DNA of 49,815 nt from Cyclobacteriaceae bacterium. GTDB taxonomy: Bacteria > Bacteroidota > Bacteroidia > Cytophagales > Cyclobacteriaceae. Below are positions 1 to 8,237 of this stretch, piece after piece. Below the pieces are notes generated by a model. It ran no database searches, had not been told where the DNA came from, and worked only from the letters and a program-made list of their open reading frames with translations. Both the position numbers and the translations under genes were made by a program. The DNA lies in assembly GCA_958296015.1 (NCBI GenBank), contig CATQIH010000025.1, positions 1 to 49,815 of the forward strand, in the 5' to 3' direction. How positions within the stretch are numbered: position 1 is the stretch's first letter; every line of letters starts with the position of its first letter.

Positions 1-1
1 C

Positions 2-604
2 AACGAGAAGGACATTCAACAGCTGGTACAACAGGCAGCCGATCAGTTTGGCTCCATTGATATTCTGGTCAACAACGCTGGTGGCATCGGTTCCAATAAG
101 CCATTTGACGAGCTAAGCACCCAAGACTGGCGCGACCTGTTCGAACTGAATCTCTTTTCAGTAGCCACCATCACCCGGCTGGTGCATCCGTATATGAAAA
201 AGAATGGCTGGGGCCGGATCATCAATATCTCTTCCGAAAATGGTGTGCAGCCCTATCCGGATATGTCGCTCTACAACGTAACCAAAGGTGCGCTGGACAA
301 CCTTAGCAAGACACTATCCAAGTTGTATGCTGATGACGGTATTCTGGTCAATACCGTGGCTCCGGCATTTATTAAAACACCGCTGGTAGAAGGCATGATG
401 CAGCAGCAGGCCGAACAGCAGGGCACTACGCCAGAAAAAGCTGAAAAGCATTTCCTGAAAGAAAACCGCCCCAGCCTGGTACTGAAAAGAAGTGGCACAG
501 TGGAAGAAACCGGTGCCGTCATCGCCTTTCTGGCATCCGAGCGCGCCTCTTTTATTACCGGTAGTATCTATAGAGTGGATGGTGGTTCTGTGGCTACGGT
601 TTAG
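2..604 (+). CDS. SDR family oxidoreductase, 5' end outside the window
   Basis: Short-chain dehydrogenase/reductase using NAD(P)H; substrate unknown. The frame is open from base 2, so the N-terminus with the dinucleotide-binding Gly-rich loop is missing. Visible are the NNAG motif (VNNAGGIG), the catalytic Ser in INISSENG, and the YxxxK pair in LYNVTKGAL, followed by the usual NTVAPAFIKTPL stretch. The C-terminus ends in ITGSIYRVDGGSVATV, the normal SDR ending, so the 3' end is complete. An internal Met at 182 is not the start, because the core motifs lie upstream of it. Cytoplasmic. No close downstream partner: about 120 bases separate it from the next gene. Confidence 0.93.
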   Translation, partial: NEKDIQQLVQQAADQFGSIDILVNNAGGIGSNKPFDELSTQDWRDLFELNLFSVATITRLVHPYMKKNGWGRIINISSENGVQPYPDMSLYNVTKGALDNLSKTLSKLYADDGILVNTVAPAFIKTPLVEGMMQQQAEQQGTTPEKAEKHFLKENRPSLVLKRSGTVEETGAVIAFLASERASFITGSIYRVDGGSVATV

Positions 605-726
605 AATTTCCGAACGTCATGTATCTTTTGGCGCAATGTTTCGCTTGCATAAAATTCGTTTGTTACAAAGTATTTTAATAGATTTAACAACCGTTACATA
701 ATAAATTACCATCTAAATTCAGAAAA

Positions 727-1005
727 GTGGAAAGCGAAAATGATAGTGAACAGGGCATAGAAGTAAAAGGGTACGAAGACTCAGAGGTATTCTATAGTAA
801 TCAGATTTTTTTTACCAGAATCACTGATGATGATGTAGAGATAGCCTTTTCACTTTTACAAGCTGACAACAAAATAAAAGTTACTCATAGAATGATCATT
901 ACTACACCTCATCTGTTTAGACTAAAAGACATGATAGTAGAGGCAACAAAGAACATTGAAGAGCAAAAGAAACTTAAAAATAGTAGTCATGATGAAGGAA
1001 AGTAG
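727..1005 (+). CDS. Small uncharacterised protein, possibly DUF3467-like
   Basis: A 92-residue acidic protein starting at GTG; no ATG is available in frame near the start. Its plan (short N-terminus, FYSNQIFFTRITDDDVEIAF strand pair, then ITTPHLFRLKDMIVEAT helix) resembles DUF3467 proteins, where a strand pair precedes a 'P-x-H-hydrophobic' helix. This is resemblance by eye only. It overlaps the next gene by a few codons, so the three small genes from 727 to 1979 are probably one operon. No signal peptide or membrane segment. Function unknown. Confidence 0.7.
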   Translation: MESENDSEQGIEVKGYEDSEVFYSNQIFFTRITDDDVEIAFSLLQADNKIKVTHRMIITTPHLFRLKDMIVEATKNIEEQKKLKNSSHDEGK

Positions 1006-1597
1006 CAACAAAAAAACAGGCATCATACAGGGTAAAAATATTTTTAAGGCACTCCCATGGAAAATTTATAGTACGTCTGACTATGACAATTTTACGATCG
1101 GCTTTGATAAGAAGTTATTAGATTTTTCTTTTGAGCCATCTATAAGTCCCACAAACTATAAAGACAACCGCTTATATATTAATAGAGTCAACAAACCATC
1201 TAACTACGATATAAAAGACAAGAATTTTTCGCTATTTATCGCGAGCTTAAAGAACCAGGATTCATATTCAAAGATACTAAAAGCTATTAATAGCTTTAAA
1301 AATTTAAACTATAACTGGGATGGATATGACGCAGAGAAAACTACTGATACCGCTATCAATATAGCTAAGAAAGTTGCTGATAAAATCATAAAAAATGGTA
1401 TTACTATAGATATATGCGTGCCAATGAGAGATGGTGGAATTCAATTCGATATGGATGGTTACATATATGACAAAGAAATTGAGATACATCCTAATGGTAC
1501 AATGAACTTGGTTGTTTACAATAAAGATGCTGATATCATAGATAGCAAACCAGCATCTATTAATGACATCACTAAACTTATCGTACAATATGAGTGA
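989..1597 (+). CDS. Hypothetical protein with N-W-D-G-Y motif
   Basis: About 200 residues. I prefer ATG 989 (or 992), overlapping the end of the previous gene, over a TTG at 956. The C-terminal half carries NYNWDGYDAEK, then a helix, then CVPMRDGGIQFDMDG and EIEIHPNGTMNLVVY. This is the layout of a widespread family of small bacterial proteins with a 'NWDGYGA ... P.DGGI..E' signature and no known function. The N-terminal 100 residues are Lys/Asn-rich and less recognisable. The gene is AT-richer than its neighbours, which hints at a mobile or accessory origin. It overlaps the next gene by 8 bases (ATGAGTGA), implying translational coupling. Confidence 0.75.
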   Translation: MMKESSNKKTGIIQGKNIFKALPWKIYSTSDYDNFTIGFDKKLLDFSFEPSISPTNYKDNRLYINRVNKPSNYDIKDKNFSLFIASLKNQDSYSKILKAINSFKNLNYNWDGYDAEKTTDTAINIAKKVADKIIKNGITIDICVPMRDGGIQFDMDGYIYDKEIEIHPNGTMNLVVYNKDADIIDSKPASINDITKLIVQYE

Positions 1598-1979
1598 TGC
1601 AAAGCTGTATGTCATTACAGTAGAAGATACATTAATCAGAAAAATACCCCGTGTACCTTCGCATATAACAACATCGATAGAAAATGGCAAAGAGATCAAA
1701 AGAACTACAAGTGCTAATTTCAAAACCAAGCCTAGCGAAGACGGACTTTCAGTCCAAATCGAAACCCTTGTTGATGATATAGACCTTATCATAGACCGAT
1801 CTAAACAAACCGCTGCTTTTTTGTCAGCAAAAATACCGCTAGATTTAGGCAAAGAATGTGTACACAATCCTACCAGTACTGAATATGCTCATGCCTTGAT
1901 TGTAGGTGATACGAATAAAATTGCCAAAAAGCTGGCAAAAGCGTGTCATAAAATACTTGACGAAAATATCATTAACTAA
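1590..1979 (+). CDS. Hypothetical partner protein of the NWDGY gene
   Basis: 129 residues from ATG 1590, which overlaps the stop of the preceding gene; an ATG at 1563 would add nine residues inside that gene. Key stretch: FKTKPSEDGLSV, then SAKIPLDLGKECVHNPTSTEYAHALIVGD, then KLAKACHKI. From memory, small proteins with 'DGLSV ... HDP ... HALI' are encoded next to NWDGYGA proteins in many bacteria, so the two likely form a functional pair. No catalytic site, transmembrane segment or signal peptide is visible. Function unknown; a toxin-antitoxin-like or defence role is possible but not shown. Confidence 0.75.
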   Translation: MSDAKLYVITVEDTLIRKIPRVPSHITTSIENGKEIKRTTSANFKTKPSEDGLSVQIETLVDDIDLIIDRSKQTAAFLSAKIPLDLGKECVHNPTSTEYAHALIVGDTNKIAKKLAKACHKILDENIIN

Positions 1980-2078
1980 CACATATTTTTTGTAAGAAAC
2001 GCGACTTTACCTGAACCATAGATAAATATTGTTATACGTTATCAAATAGTGAAGGCAAGTCATATAACCTATAGTATC

Positions 2079-3191
2079 ATGCGTACACTATTCCTTTTCG
2101 TATCCCTACTAATCATCACTCACATCAGCATGGCGCAGCCACAAAAACAATCTCAGGAGCCGCTGCGTGTAGGCATTGCCCGCCTCACCCATGCGCATGT
2201 ACATGGTTTACTCAACCGTCCTAAGCAGGAAGACCTGGAAATTGTCGGTATCTATGAACCCAACAAAGCACTGGCGCAGCGGTATGCCTCGCAATATGGC
2301 TATAGCATGGATATCGTATATGATGATTTGGCAGAGATGCTTCGCAAAACCAAACCCGAAGCAGTGACTGCGTTCGGCTCTATTTACGAGCACCTAGCCG
2401 TGGTAGAAGCTTGTGCCCCGATGGGCATTCATGTGATGGTAGAAAAACCGCTGGCCGTAAGTGTAGCACATGCAAAGAAAATGAAAACACTGGCCGAAAA
2501 GCACCACATTTACCTGCTGACCAACTACGAAACCACCTGGTATGCCACCAACCATCAGGCATATAAGATAGCCGTGACAGATGATGCAGTAGGACAGCTT
2601 CGTAAGATTGTAGTACACGACGGACATGAAGGCCCCAAAGAGATTGGCGTAAACTCGGAGTTTCTCGAATGGCTCACGGACCCAAAAGAGAATGGAGGCG
2701 GTGCGGTCATAGATTTTGGCTGCTATGGTGCCAACCTCATCACCTGGCTGATGAAAGGCGAACGGCCCGAAGCCGTGATTGGACTGACGCAGCAATTTAA
2801 GCCGGAAATCTATCCGAAAGTGGATGACGAGGCTACCATTCTGCTGCAATATCCTGAAACACAGGGCATCATCCAGGCATCGTGGAACTGGCCGTTCAGC
2901 AGAAAAGACATGGAAATATATGGCCAGACAGGCTATGTGATGGCGGATAATGGCTCTGATATGCGTATCCGGCTGGCCGGTGACAACAAAGCCAGGCAAG
3001 AAACACTACCAAAGCGCAAAGCTCCATATGATGATCCTTTTAGCTTTCTGGTAGCTGTGGTGAAAGGGGAAATCAAGGTAGCTCCTTATGACCTTTCTTC
3101 GCTGGAGAATAATATGATTGTGGTAGAAATCTTGGAGGCTGCCAAAGAAAGTGCTAAAACAGGCAAAAAGGTTTATCTGAAACAAGAGTAA
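2079..3191 (+). CDS. Exported Gfo/Idh/MocA family oxidoreductase
   Basis: NAD(P)-dependent sugar or inositol oxidoreductase-like protein, 370 residues. I take ATG 2079 because the protein then begins with a clean signal peptide (MRTLFLFVSLLIITHISMAQ); a GTG at 2049 would put ten residues before it. The N-terminal Rossmann segment (LRVGIARLTHAHVHG) lacks the canonical GxGxxG loop, so cofactor binding may differ. The family EKP motif is present (VMVEKPLAVS), followed by GGGAVIDFGCYG in the C-terminal alpha/beta domain. Exported members occur in Bacteroidota near polysaccharide genes. It is convergent with the CHRD gene; substrate unknown. Confidence 0.88.
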   Translation: MRTLFLFVSLLIITHISMAQPQKQSQEPLRVGIARLTHAHVHGLLNRPKQEDLEIVGIYEPNKALAQRYASQYGYSMDIVYDDLAEMLRKTKPEAVTAFGSIYEHLAVVEACAPMGIHVMVEKPLAVSVAHAKKMKTLAEKHHIYLLTNYETTWYATNHQAYKIAVTDDAVGQLRKIVVHDGHEGPKEIGVNSEFLEWLTDPKENGGGAVIDFGCYGANLITWLMKGERPEAVIGLTQQFKPEIYPKVDDEATILLQYPETQGIIQASWNWPFSRKDMEIYGQTGYVMADNGSDMRIRLAGDNKARQETLPKRKAPYDDPFSFLVAVVKGEIKVAPYDLSSLENNMIVVEILEAAKESAKTGKKVYLKQE

Positions 3192-3224
3192 AAAAAAGAG
3201 CTTCGTACCAGGGTACGAAGCTCT
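3191..3224 (-). terminator. Rho-independent terminator between convergent genes
   Basis: A perfect 13-bp inverted repeat (AGAGCTTCGTACC and its complement, 3197-3224) with a 2-base centre. The run of seven A at 3191-3197 gives a U-tract only for transcripts on the minus strand, so it terminates the CHRD gene; without a T-run to the right it may act weakly on the plus-strand oxidoreductase. Confidence 0.85.
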
Positions 3225-3250
3225 CCAAAAATAAACATTTAACACAATTA

Positions 3251-5245
3251 CTATTCTTCTGTATCGTCTTCTTTTATATTAGACCCTATATCACCTTGTG
3301 CCAGAATGGTAGCCAAGTCAAGGGCACTTTGATGTACATTGATGTAGCCATCAAATCCAAGAAGACCTTCATAGTCGATGCCTACGTTGTTATCAAGCAT
3401 CTCCACATTGGTTTTGCTCAAACCGGTAACTCCGTCCACATCATTCAAACTGATAGCGATATTACCTGTTTCGGAAGCCGAATTGAAATGAATATGAGCC
3501 GGATGGCTATTGAGTCCAGAGGTTCCATCTAAAACCAATGTCACCAAACTGGCACCGCTTTTTCTCTGTGCAAAAGTAGCTGTGCCACTTACCCCTGAAT
3601 TGCCTACAGCAGCGAGCGTATACACTTTTTGCTCCCCGGTAAGTTTGTTTATTCCAACATCTCCCTGTGCAATGATGGTAGCCAGGTCAAGGGCACTTTG
3701 ATGTACATTAATATAGCCATCGTAAGCAAACAGTTGCTCATAGGTAACAGCAGAGCCATTGTCAAACATGCGCACGCTTGTTTTGCTCATACCAGTGGTG
3801 CCGTCTACGTTGTTCAGACTAACGGCAATATCTCCACCTTCGGCAGCCGTATTGATATGGATGTGGGCAGGGTGCGTCCCATTGCCTAATGGGTTTGTCA
3901 GCATCAGCGCAACCAAAGTAGTACCGTCGTTTCTTTGGTAGAAAGTAGCTATTCCTATGGTATCAGCATTTAGAACATTATTCAGCGGGTAGACTACAGA
4001 CTCACCGGTTAGGCCATTTTGCCCGATGTCAGCCTGCGAGATTACTGTTCCCAGAGCAGCCATACTTTGATGCACGTTGACATATCCATTGTATTTGGTA
4101 AGGCTATCGTAGGTTACCGGTGTGCCATTGTCAAACATAGCGACGTTGGTGACACTCATATTATTGACTACGTTGGTCAGGCTAATCATAATATCTCCTG
4201 TTTCAGCAGCTGTATTGGCGTGGATGTGGGCAGGGTGTGGTTCTACCTGTGCAGCACCTTCGAGCATGATAGTCACCAGGGCTTGCTTATTCTCTCTTTC
4301 TGCAAAAGTAACTTCACCAATCTGGCCACCTGCCATCATTGAATCTAGCTGATAGGTAGTAGATTCTCCAGTCAGTGTATTGCCCCCAATATCAGTTTGT
4401 GCAATCACTTTTTCAAGATTATCCGGACTTTGATGCACATTGACATATCCATTAAATGCTAACAGTTGCTCGTAAGTGATGGCCGTGCCGTCTTTCTTTT
4501 TTCTCACGATTGTTGTGCTCTTGCCGGTGCTGGCATCTACAGCGTTCAGGTCAATAGCAATATCGCCGGAAACAATTGCTGCATTGTTGTGTATATGGGC
4601 AGGATATACGCCGGTACCGCCTGTAGTGTCCAACTCAATCCTTACTTGCGTAAGGCCGGTCTTCAACTGACTGAAAACAACATTGCCGCCAACCTTGGAG
4701 CCGCCAATGCTGGATAAAGTGTATGTTTTAGATAAGTCGGTTGCCGTATTACCACCAATATTACCGATTGCAACGACAGCATTATCCTCCCCTTTTTGCA
4801 CAACCACATGACCATCAAAATTGGCCATAGATGCCAGAGTAAGTGCCTCGCCTCCCTCTGTTTTGGAAATGACAGTACGGCTTGTTCTGATATTGGTTCC
4901 GCTTACCAGTTCGCCGCTTACAGGTGTTAGCGTAACAGCGACTCCTCCGTTTTCTATAGCCGACATGTTCTTGAGATATACAGGATAAGATACGCCTGCT
5001 TCTGTACCGGCAAGCCTGACATCAGCTACCACATCAGTTTCGTTTTCTTCGGACTGGCTAAAAATCACGTAACCATTAATGTTTGATCCGGACGTTGATC
5101 TTAGCTCATAGGTTGTGGCATCTTTCAAAGGAGGATATTCCATGCCCATGTCGTCGTCTTTACAGGCAGACAAAATCGTTAGGAGACATAGGATTCTCAG
5201 CAAATTTTTGAATAATCGGGGAAATAAATACATACTTGATTTCAT
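3251..5245 (-). CDS. Lipoprotein with five tandem CHRD domains
   Basis: 664 residues from ATG 5245, chosen because it starts just before a lipoprotein signal peptide (LLTILSAC, lipobox Cys). An upstream in-frame Met at 5368 would add 41 residues with no signal character. After an acidic linker (KDDDMGMEYPP) come five CHRD-type repeats of about 120 residues. Repeats 2-5 each contain YPAHIH or HPAHIH followed by N.A...GDI..SL..V, then a turn and NGYVNVHQS....IAQ.DIG.N.LTGE. Repeat 1 keeps the frame but has YPVYLKN instead of HIH. CHRD domains are beta-rich and known from chordin and many bacterial surface proteins; the role here is probably adhesive or ligand-binding on the cell surface. Monocistronic with its own terminator. 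Confidence 0.9.
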   Translation of the reverse strand: MKSSMYLFPRLFKNLLRILCLLTILSACKDDDMGMEYPPLKDATTYELRSTSGSNINGYVIFSQSEENETDVVADVRLAGTEAGVSYPVYLKNMSAIENGGVAVTLTPVSGELVSGTNIRTSRTVISKTEGGEALTLASMANFDGHVVVQKGEDNAVVAIGNIGGNTATDLSKTYTLSSIGGSKVGGNVVFSQLKTGLTQVRIELDTTGGTGVYPAHIHNNAAIVSGDIAIDLNAVDASTGKSTTIVRKKKDGTAITYEQLLAFNGYVNVHQSPDNLEKVIAQTDIGGNTLTGESTTYQLDSMMAGGQIGEVTFAERENKQALVTIMLEGAAQVEPHPAHIHANTAAETGDIMISLTNVVNNMSVTNVAMFDNGTPVTYDSLTKYNGYVNVHQSMAALGTVISQADIGQNGLTGESVVYPLNNVLNADTIGIATFYQRNDGTTLVALMLTNPLGNGTHPAHIHINTAAEGGDIAVSLNNVDGTTGMSKTSVRMFDNGSAVTYEQLFAYDGYINVHQSALDLATIIAQGDVGINKLTGEQKVYTLAAVGNSGVSGTATFAQRKSGASLVTLVLDGTSGLNSHPAHIHFNSASETGNIAISLNDVDGVTGLSKTNVEMLDNNVGIDYEGLLGFDGYINVHQSALDLATILAQGDIGSNIKEDDTEE

Positions 5246-5644
5246 AAATGGTGGTTTGCTATGATTTAAACAGGTTGGCAAGTTATTCAGGCAGTCGGCA
5301 ACATAAAATTGAAAACAGATGGGATTTATGATTTGTATGGTATCATCACAAAACAGCAAAGTTTGCATTCAAAAAAATATGCTAATAAATAAAATAGATG
5401 ATTTGATGCTTAGATAGCATCTGTATGGATAATAAAGAAGCAATTTGCTAATGTATAGCAACATCAGTCTTATGATAAAAATAGTTATTATGTACTATTT
5501 ACAGGAAAATATTACATATGCAATAATTTCGTAATGCAAGAGAATATCACTTCACAAATTACATACTAATCAGAAGTATACGTTTGAAAGATGCTGTTTA
5601 TAAGAAAAAACATATACCAACTTGTTTTGATCAAATTGTAACAA
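5246..5644. other. AT-rich intergenic region
   Basis: About 400 bases between alr and the CHRD gene, both on the minus strand. Strongly AT-rich, with no convincing ORF, hairpin terminator or RNA gene. It presumably holds the promoter of the CHRD gene; I could not place one. Confidence 0.5.
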
Positions 5645-6802
5645 TTAAGATACTACCTTACGCGGGATAGCCGCAGGCAGGCGGCTAAGCATCTCAGTGT
5701 TAACCAACTCGGCAATGTCAGTAAAAGAGGCTACGGTGAGGGTATGTTGTTGCTGTGTACCTACCAGTACCACTTCGTCGCCTATTTCAACATCTGGAAT
5801 ATGGGTAATGTCTACCATAAAAAGGTTCATATTGATCAGGCCCACCACCGAAGCTATCTTTCCTCCGATAAGCACCTTGCCCTGGTTAGACAACCCGCGA
5901 GGATAGCCATTCGAGTAGCCCAGTGGCAGCACTGCAATGCGCATTTCTTTAGTTGCATGAAAAGTCGTTCCATATCCGATAAATTCTCCGGCCAACACTT
6001 TGCGAATATCCATGATATCCGTTTTCCAGGTAAAGATTCTTCGCAGCGGGTTATCCGAAGACTTACCCATATCCTTTAGGTGCACGGCATAAGTATCCGG
6101 ACTAGGCCAGTAACCATATTGTAAGATGCCTACCCTCACCATATCGTAGGTGCTGCCCGGCACATTAAAGATAGCCGCTGAGCAGGCAATGTGCCGATAG
6201 CGCGGCATAATACCCGCATCGTGACACACCTGAAGAAAATCTTCGTACTTTTTGTGCTGTACATCCATCTTAAACTTATTAGAAAGATGTTCTGCACCAC
6301 CAAAATGGGTGCACAAGCCTTCAAAGGCAAGATGAGTAGCATGTTGTTTCATAAAATCCAATGCCAACGGAAACTCATGCGCCCACATGCCGGTACGATT
6401 GGCTCCCGTTTCTACTTCCAGATGGATAATGGCTTTTTTGCCAAGCTTTTGGGCTGCTTCAAGTGCCTTTGGTAGCCTGCTATAGTTGAACACATAAAAC
6501 TCAATGCCATTGTCAATTGCCCAGGGAATGTCGCAGTCATATAAGATGCCCATGATCATAATTTTGGAAGTAGGAGCGCAGTACTTCAACACTTCCTGTG
6601 CCTCGAAGGCCGAAGCCACGGCAAAATGATCTACCCCACATTGTTCGGCCATGGGTACGAACTGCTCGATGCCATGCCCGTATGCATTGGCCTTGACCAC
6701 CGAAGAAATGCGTGTGCCAACACCTATCTTTTTCCTGATGAAGCTGATGTTATTGGCAAGTGCGGATTGGCTGAGTGAGATCCGTGAAGAATGTCTGACC
6801 AT
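5645..6802 (-). CDS. alr: Alanine racemase
   Basis: PLP enzyme interconverting L- and D-alanine for peptidoglycan; 385 residues, normal length, cytoplasmic. The N-terminal TIM barrel has the PLP lysine in VVKANAYGHG (K37) and HLEVETGANRTG. The C-terminal beta domain carries the second catalytic base Tyr in FIGYGTTF (Y277) and LPLGYSNGYPRGLSN. Unusual is GLINMN (321-326), where most alanine racemases have a GRVCMD-like sequence: the conserved Arg and Asp are replaced by Leu and Asn while the Met is kept. Substrate preference could therefore differ, for example another amino acid. It follows the eboF-like gene by 28 bases on the same strand, so it is probably co-transcribed with eboE and eboF. 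Confidence 0.9.
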   Translation of the reverse strand: MVRHSSRISLSQSALANNISFIRKKIGVGTRISSVVKANAYGHGIEQFVPMAEQCGVDHFAVASAFEAQEVLKYCAPTSKIMIMGILYDCDIPWAIDNGIEFYVFNYSRLPKALEAAQKLGKKAIIHLEVETGANRTGMWAHEFPLALDFMKQHATHLAFEGLCTHFGGAEHLSNKFKMDVQHKKYEDFLQVCHDAGIMPRYRHIACSAAIFNVPGSTYDMVRVGILQYGYWPSPDTYAVHLKDMGKSSDNPLRRIFTWKTDIMDIRKVLAGEFIGYGTTFHATKEMRIAVLPLGYSNGYPRGLSNQGKVLIGGKIASVVGLINMNLFMVDITHIPDVEIGDEVVLVGTQQQHTLTVASFTDIAELVNTEMLSRLPAAIPRKVVS

Positions 6803-6830
6803 TTTGATAGGGTTTCAAAAGTTCTTTCAA

Positions 6831-8237
6831 TCAAAGCTTCGTTTCATGTAACTTAACTTTTTGATCAAACCCCAGATGCGCCATAATCATTCCATAAACA
6901 TCAGTAGGGGCTATAGATGACTTTTGCAACAAATCCTTCCTCTTGGTGATCAGCACCGGATGATTTACATCGTCTTCATCGATGCGGCCATGCGAACCTT
7001 TGATCAGAGAGGCATCCAGCGGTGTGAGGTCCATCAGATAGCGGAAGCCCAGTTTCTTTTTGAGCACTTTGAAGCCTGCTTTGGCCATCGGGAAACGAAT
7101 CTTCGGATCAAAGAACATTTCTACCGGATCATAGCCTGGCTTGCGATGAATATCCACCGTGCGGGCATAGTCGGGTGCTTTGGCATCATCCAGCCAGTAA
7201 TAATAAGCAAACCACGAATGTTTATCCGCGACGGCCACCAGATCGCCAGCTCTTTCATGATCAATGTGGTACTGCTTTTTGCCTGCTTCGTCTAGCACCA
7301 GTGCTATACCTATCGTTTCTTCCAGCAGTTGCTTTACTTTAGAAATATCTTCTTTCCTATTCACATACACATGGGCCAGTTGATGGTCGCATACGGCAAA
7401 GGCTCCACAGGTGCCGACATCCAGGGTTTCGGTGCCCAGTTCGTCCTTCACGCTAATATATCCATGCTCCCGCAAAATACGGTTGAGATACATGGGCCTT
7501 CGCACATCGGTGATGCCATATTCAGACAGAACAATCACGTCCGCACCTTTTTCCTCATAGTAGGTAATCAGGTCTTTGCACACCTCATCTACTTCCTGTA
7601 GCATTTTGCCGATTTTAGAAAAATCTATGCCACTGCGTTGCAGTTCATAGTCCAGGTGCGGCAGGTAGATTAGGGTGAGCGTAGGGTTGTGCCACTGGTC
7701 TACCAGCATAGAGGCATCGGCGATCCAGCGGGTAGACTTGATGTTGGCATTGGCTCCCCAGAAGTTGAACAGCGGAAACTGCCCCAACGTATCTTGCAGG
7801 CGATGCCGCAGATCCATCGGCTGGCTGTGAATGTCAGGCAGCTTACGCCCGTCAGCCGGATAGAGCGGACGTGGCGTGACCGCATAATCTGCCGATGAGT
7901 ACATATTGTACCACCAGAACATATTGGAACAGGTAAAATCTGGATCGTGCTGTTGGGCTTCTTCCCAGATCTTGGATGCCTGCACCAGCCGGTTAGACTG
8001 CCGCCAGAACTTGATCTCGCATTCATCCTGAAAATACCAGCCATTGCCTACAATGCCATGTTCTGCCGGCCATTTGCCCGTAAGATAGGTACTTTGCGAA
8101 GAACACGTAACGGCTGGTAGCACCGGGTCAATGGTTACTTTCTTACCTTGTGCCATCCACTGGCGCAAGAAAGGTGTGTACTCGCCAATAAGCCTTGACG
8201 AAAGGGCTACTACGTCGATGACCACTGTCTTTTTCAT
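6831..8237 (-). CDS. EboF-like alkaline phosphatase superfamily protein (nucleotide pyrophosphatase/phosphodiesterase type)
   Basis: 468 residues from ATG 8237; its ATG overlaps the stop of eboE (ATGA), which fixes the start. Upstream in-frame Mets would run through the GC-rich end of eboE and give an implausible Pro-rich leader. Alkaline phosphatase superfamily features: first metal Asp in VVIDVVAL, nucleophile Thr region in PAVTCSSQSTYLTG, WPAEHGIVGNGW, then VIVLSEYGITD and LIKGSHGR supplying further metal ligands. No signal peptide. Phosphodiesterases of this type sit beside eboE in ebo clusters, which are reported to act in transport of pathway intermediates across the cytoplasmic membrane (scytonemin in cyanobacteria). 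The substrate here is unknown. Confidence 0.82.
   Translation of the reverse strand: MKKTVVIDVVALSSRLIGEYTPFLRQWMAQGKKVTIDPVLPAVTCSSQSTYLTGKWPAEHGIVGNGWYFQDECEIKFWRQSNRLVQASKIWEEAQQHDPDFTCSNMFWWYNMYSSADYAVTPRPLYPADGRKLPDIHSQPMDLRHRLQDTLGQFPLFNFWGANANIKSTRWIADASMLVDQWHNPTLTLIYLPHLDYELQRSGIDFSKIGKMLQEVDEVCKDLITYYEEKGADVIVLSEYGITDVRRPMYLNRILREHGYISVKDELGTETLDVGTCGAFAVCDHQLAHVYVNRKEDISKVKQLLEETIGIALVLDEAGKKQYHIDHERAGDLVAVADKHSWFAYYYWLDDAKAPDYARTVDIHRKPGYDPVEMFFDPKIRFPMAKAGFKVLKKKLGFRYLMDLTPLDASLIKGSHGRIDEDDVNHPVLITKRKDLLQKSSIAPTDVYGMIMAHLGFDQKVKLHETKL

Noticed and set aside
2394-2999. A 201-codon minus-strand ORF within the Gfo/Idh/MocA gene
   Set aside because: Shadow of a gene with clear motifs; no start context or family match.
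3296-4717. Several plus-strand ORFs of 60-107 codons across the CHRD gene
   Set aside because: They repeat with the period of the CHRD repeats and are antisense shadows of the repeated domains; no family character.
3300-5100. Repeated blocks in the CHRD region as a possible CRISPR
   Set aside because: Units are about 360 bp, coding and diverged; no short identical repeats with unique spacers.
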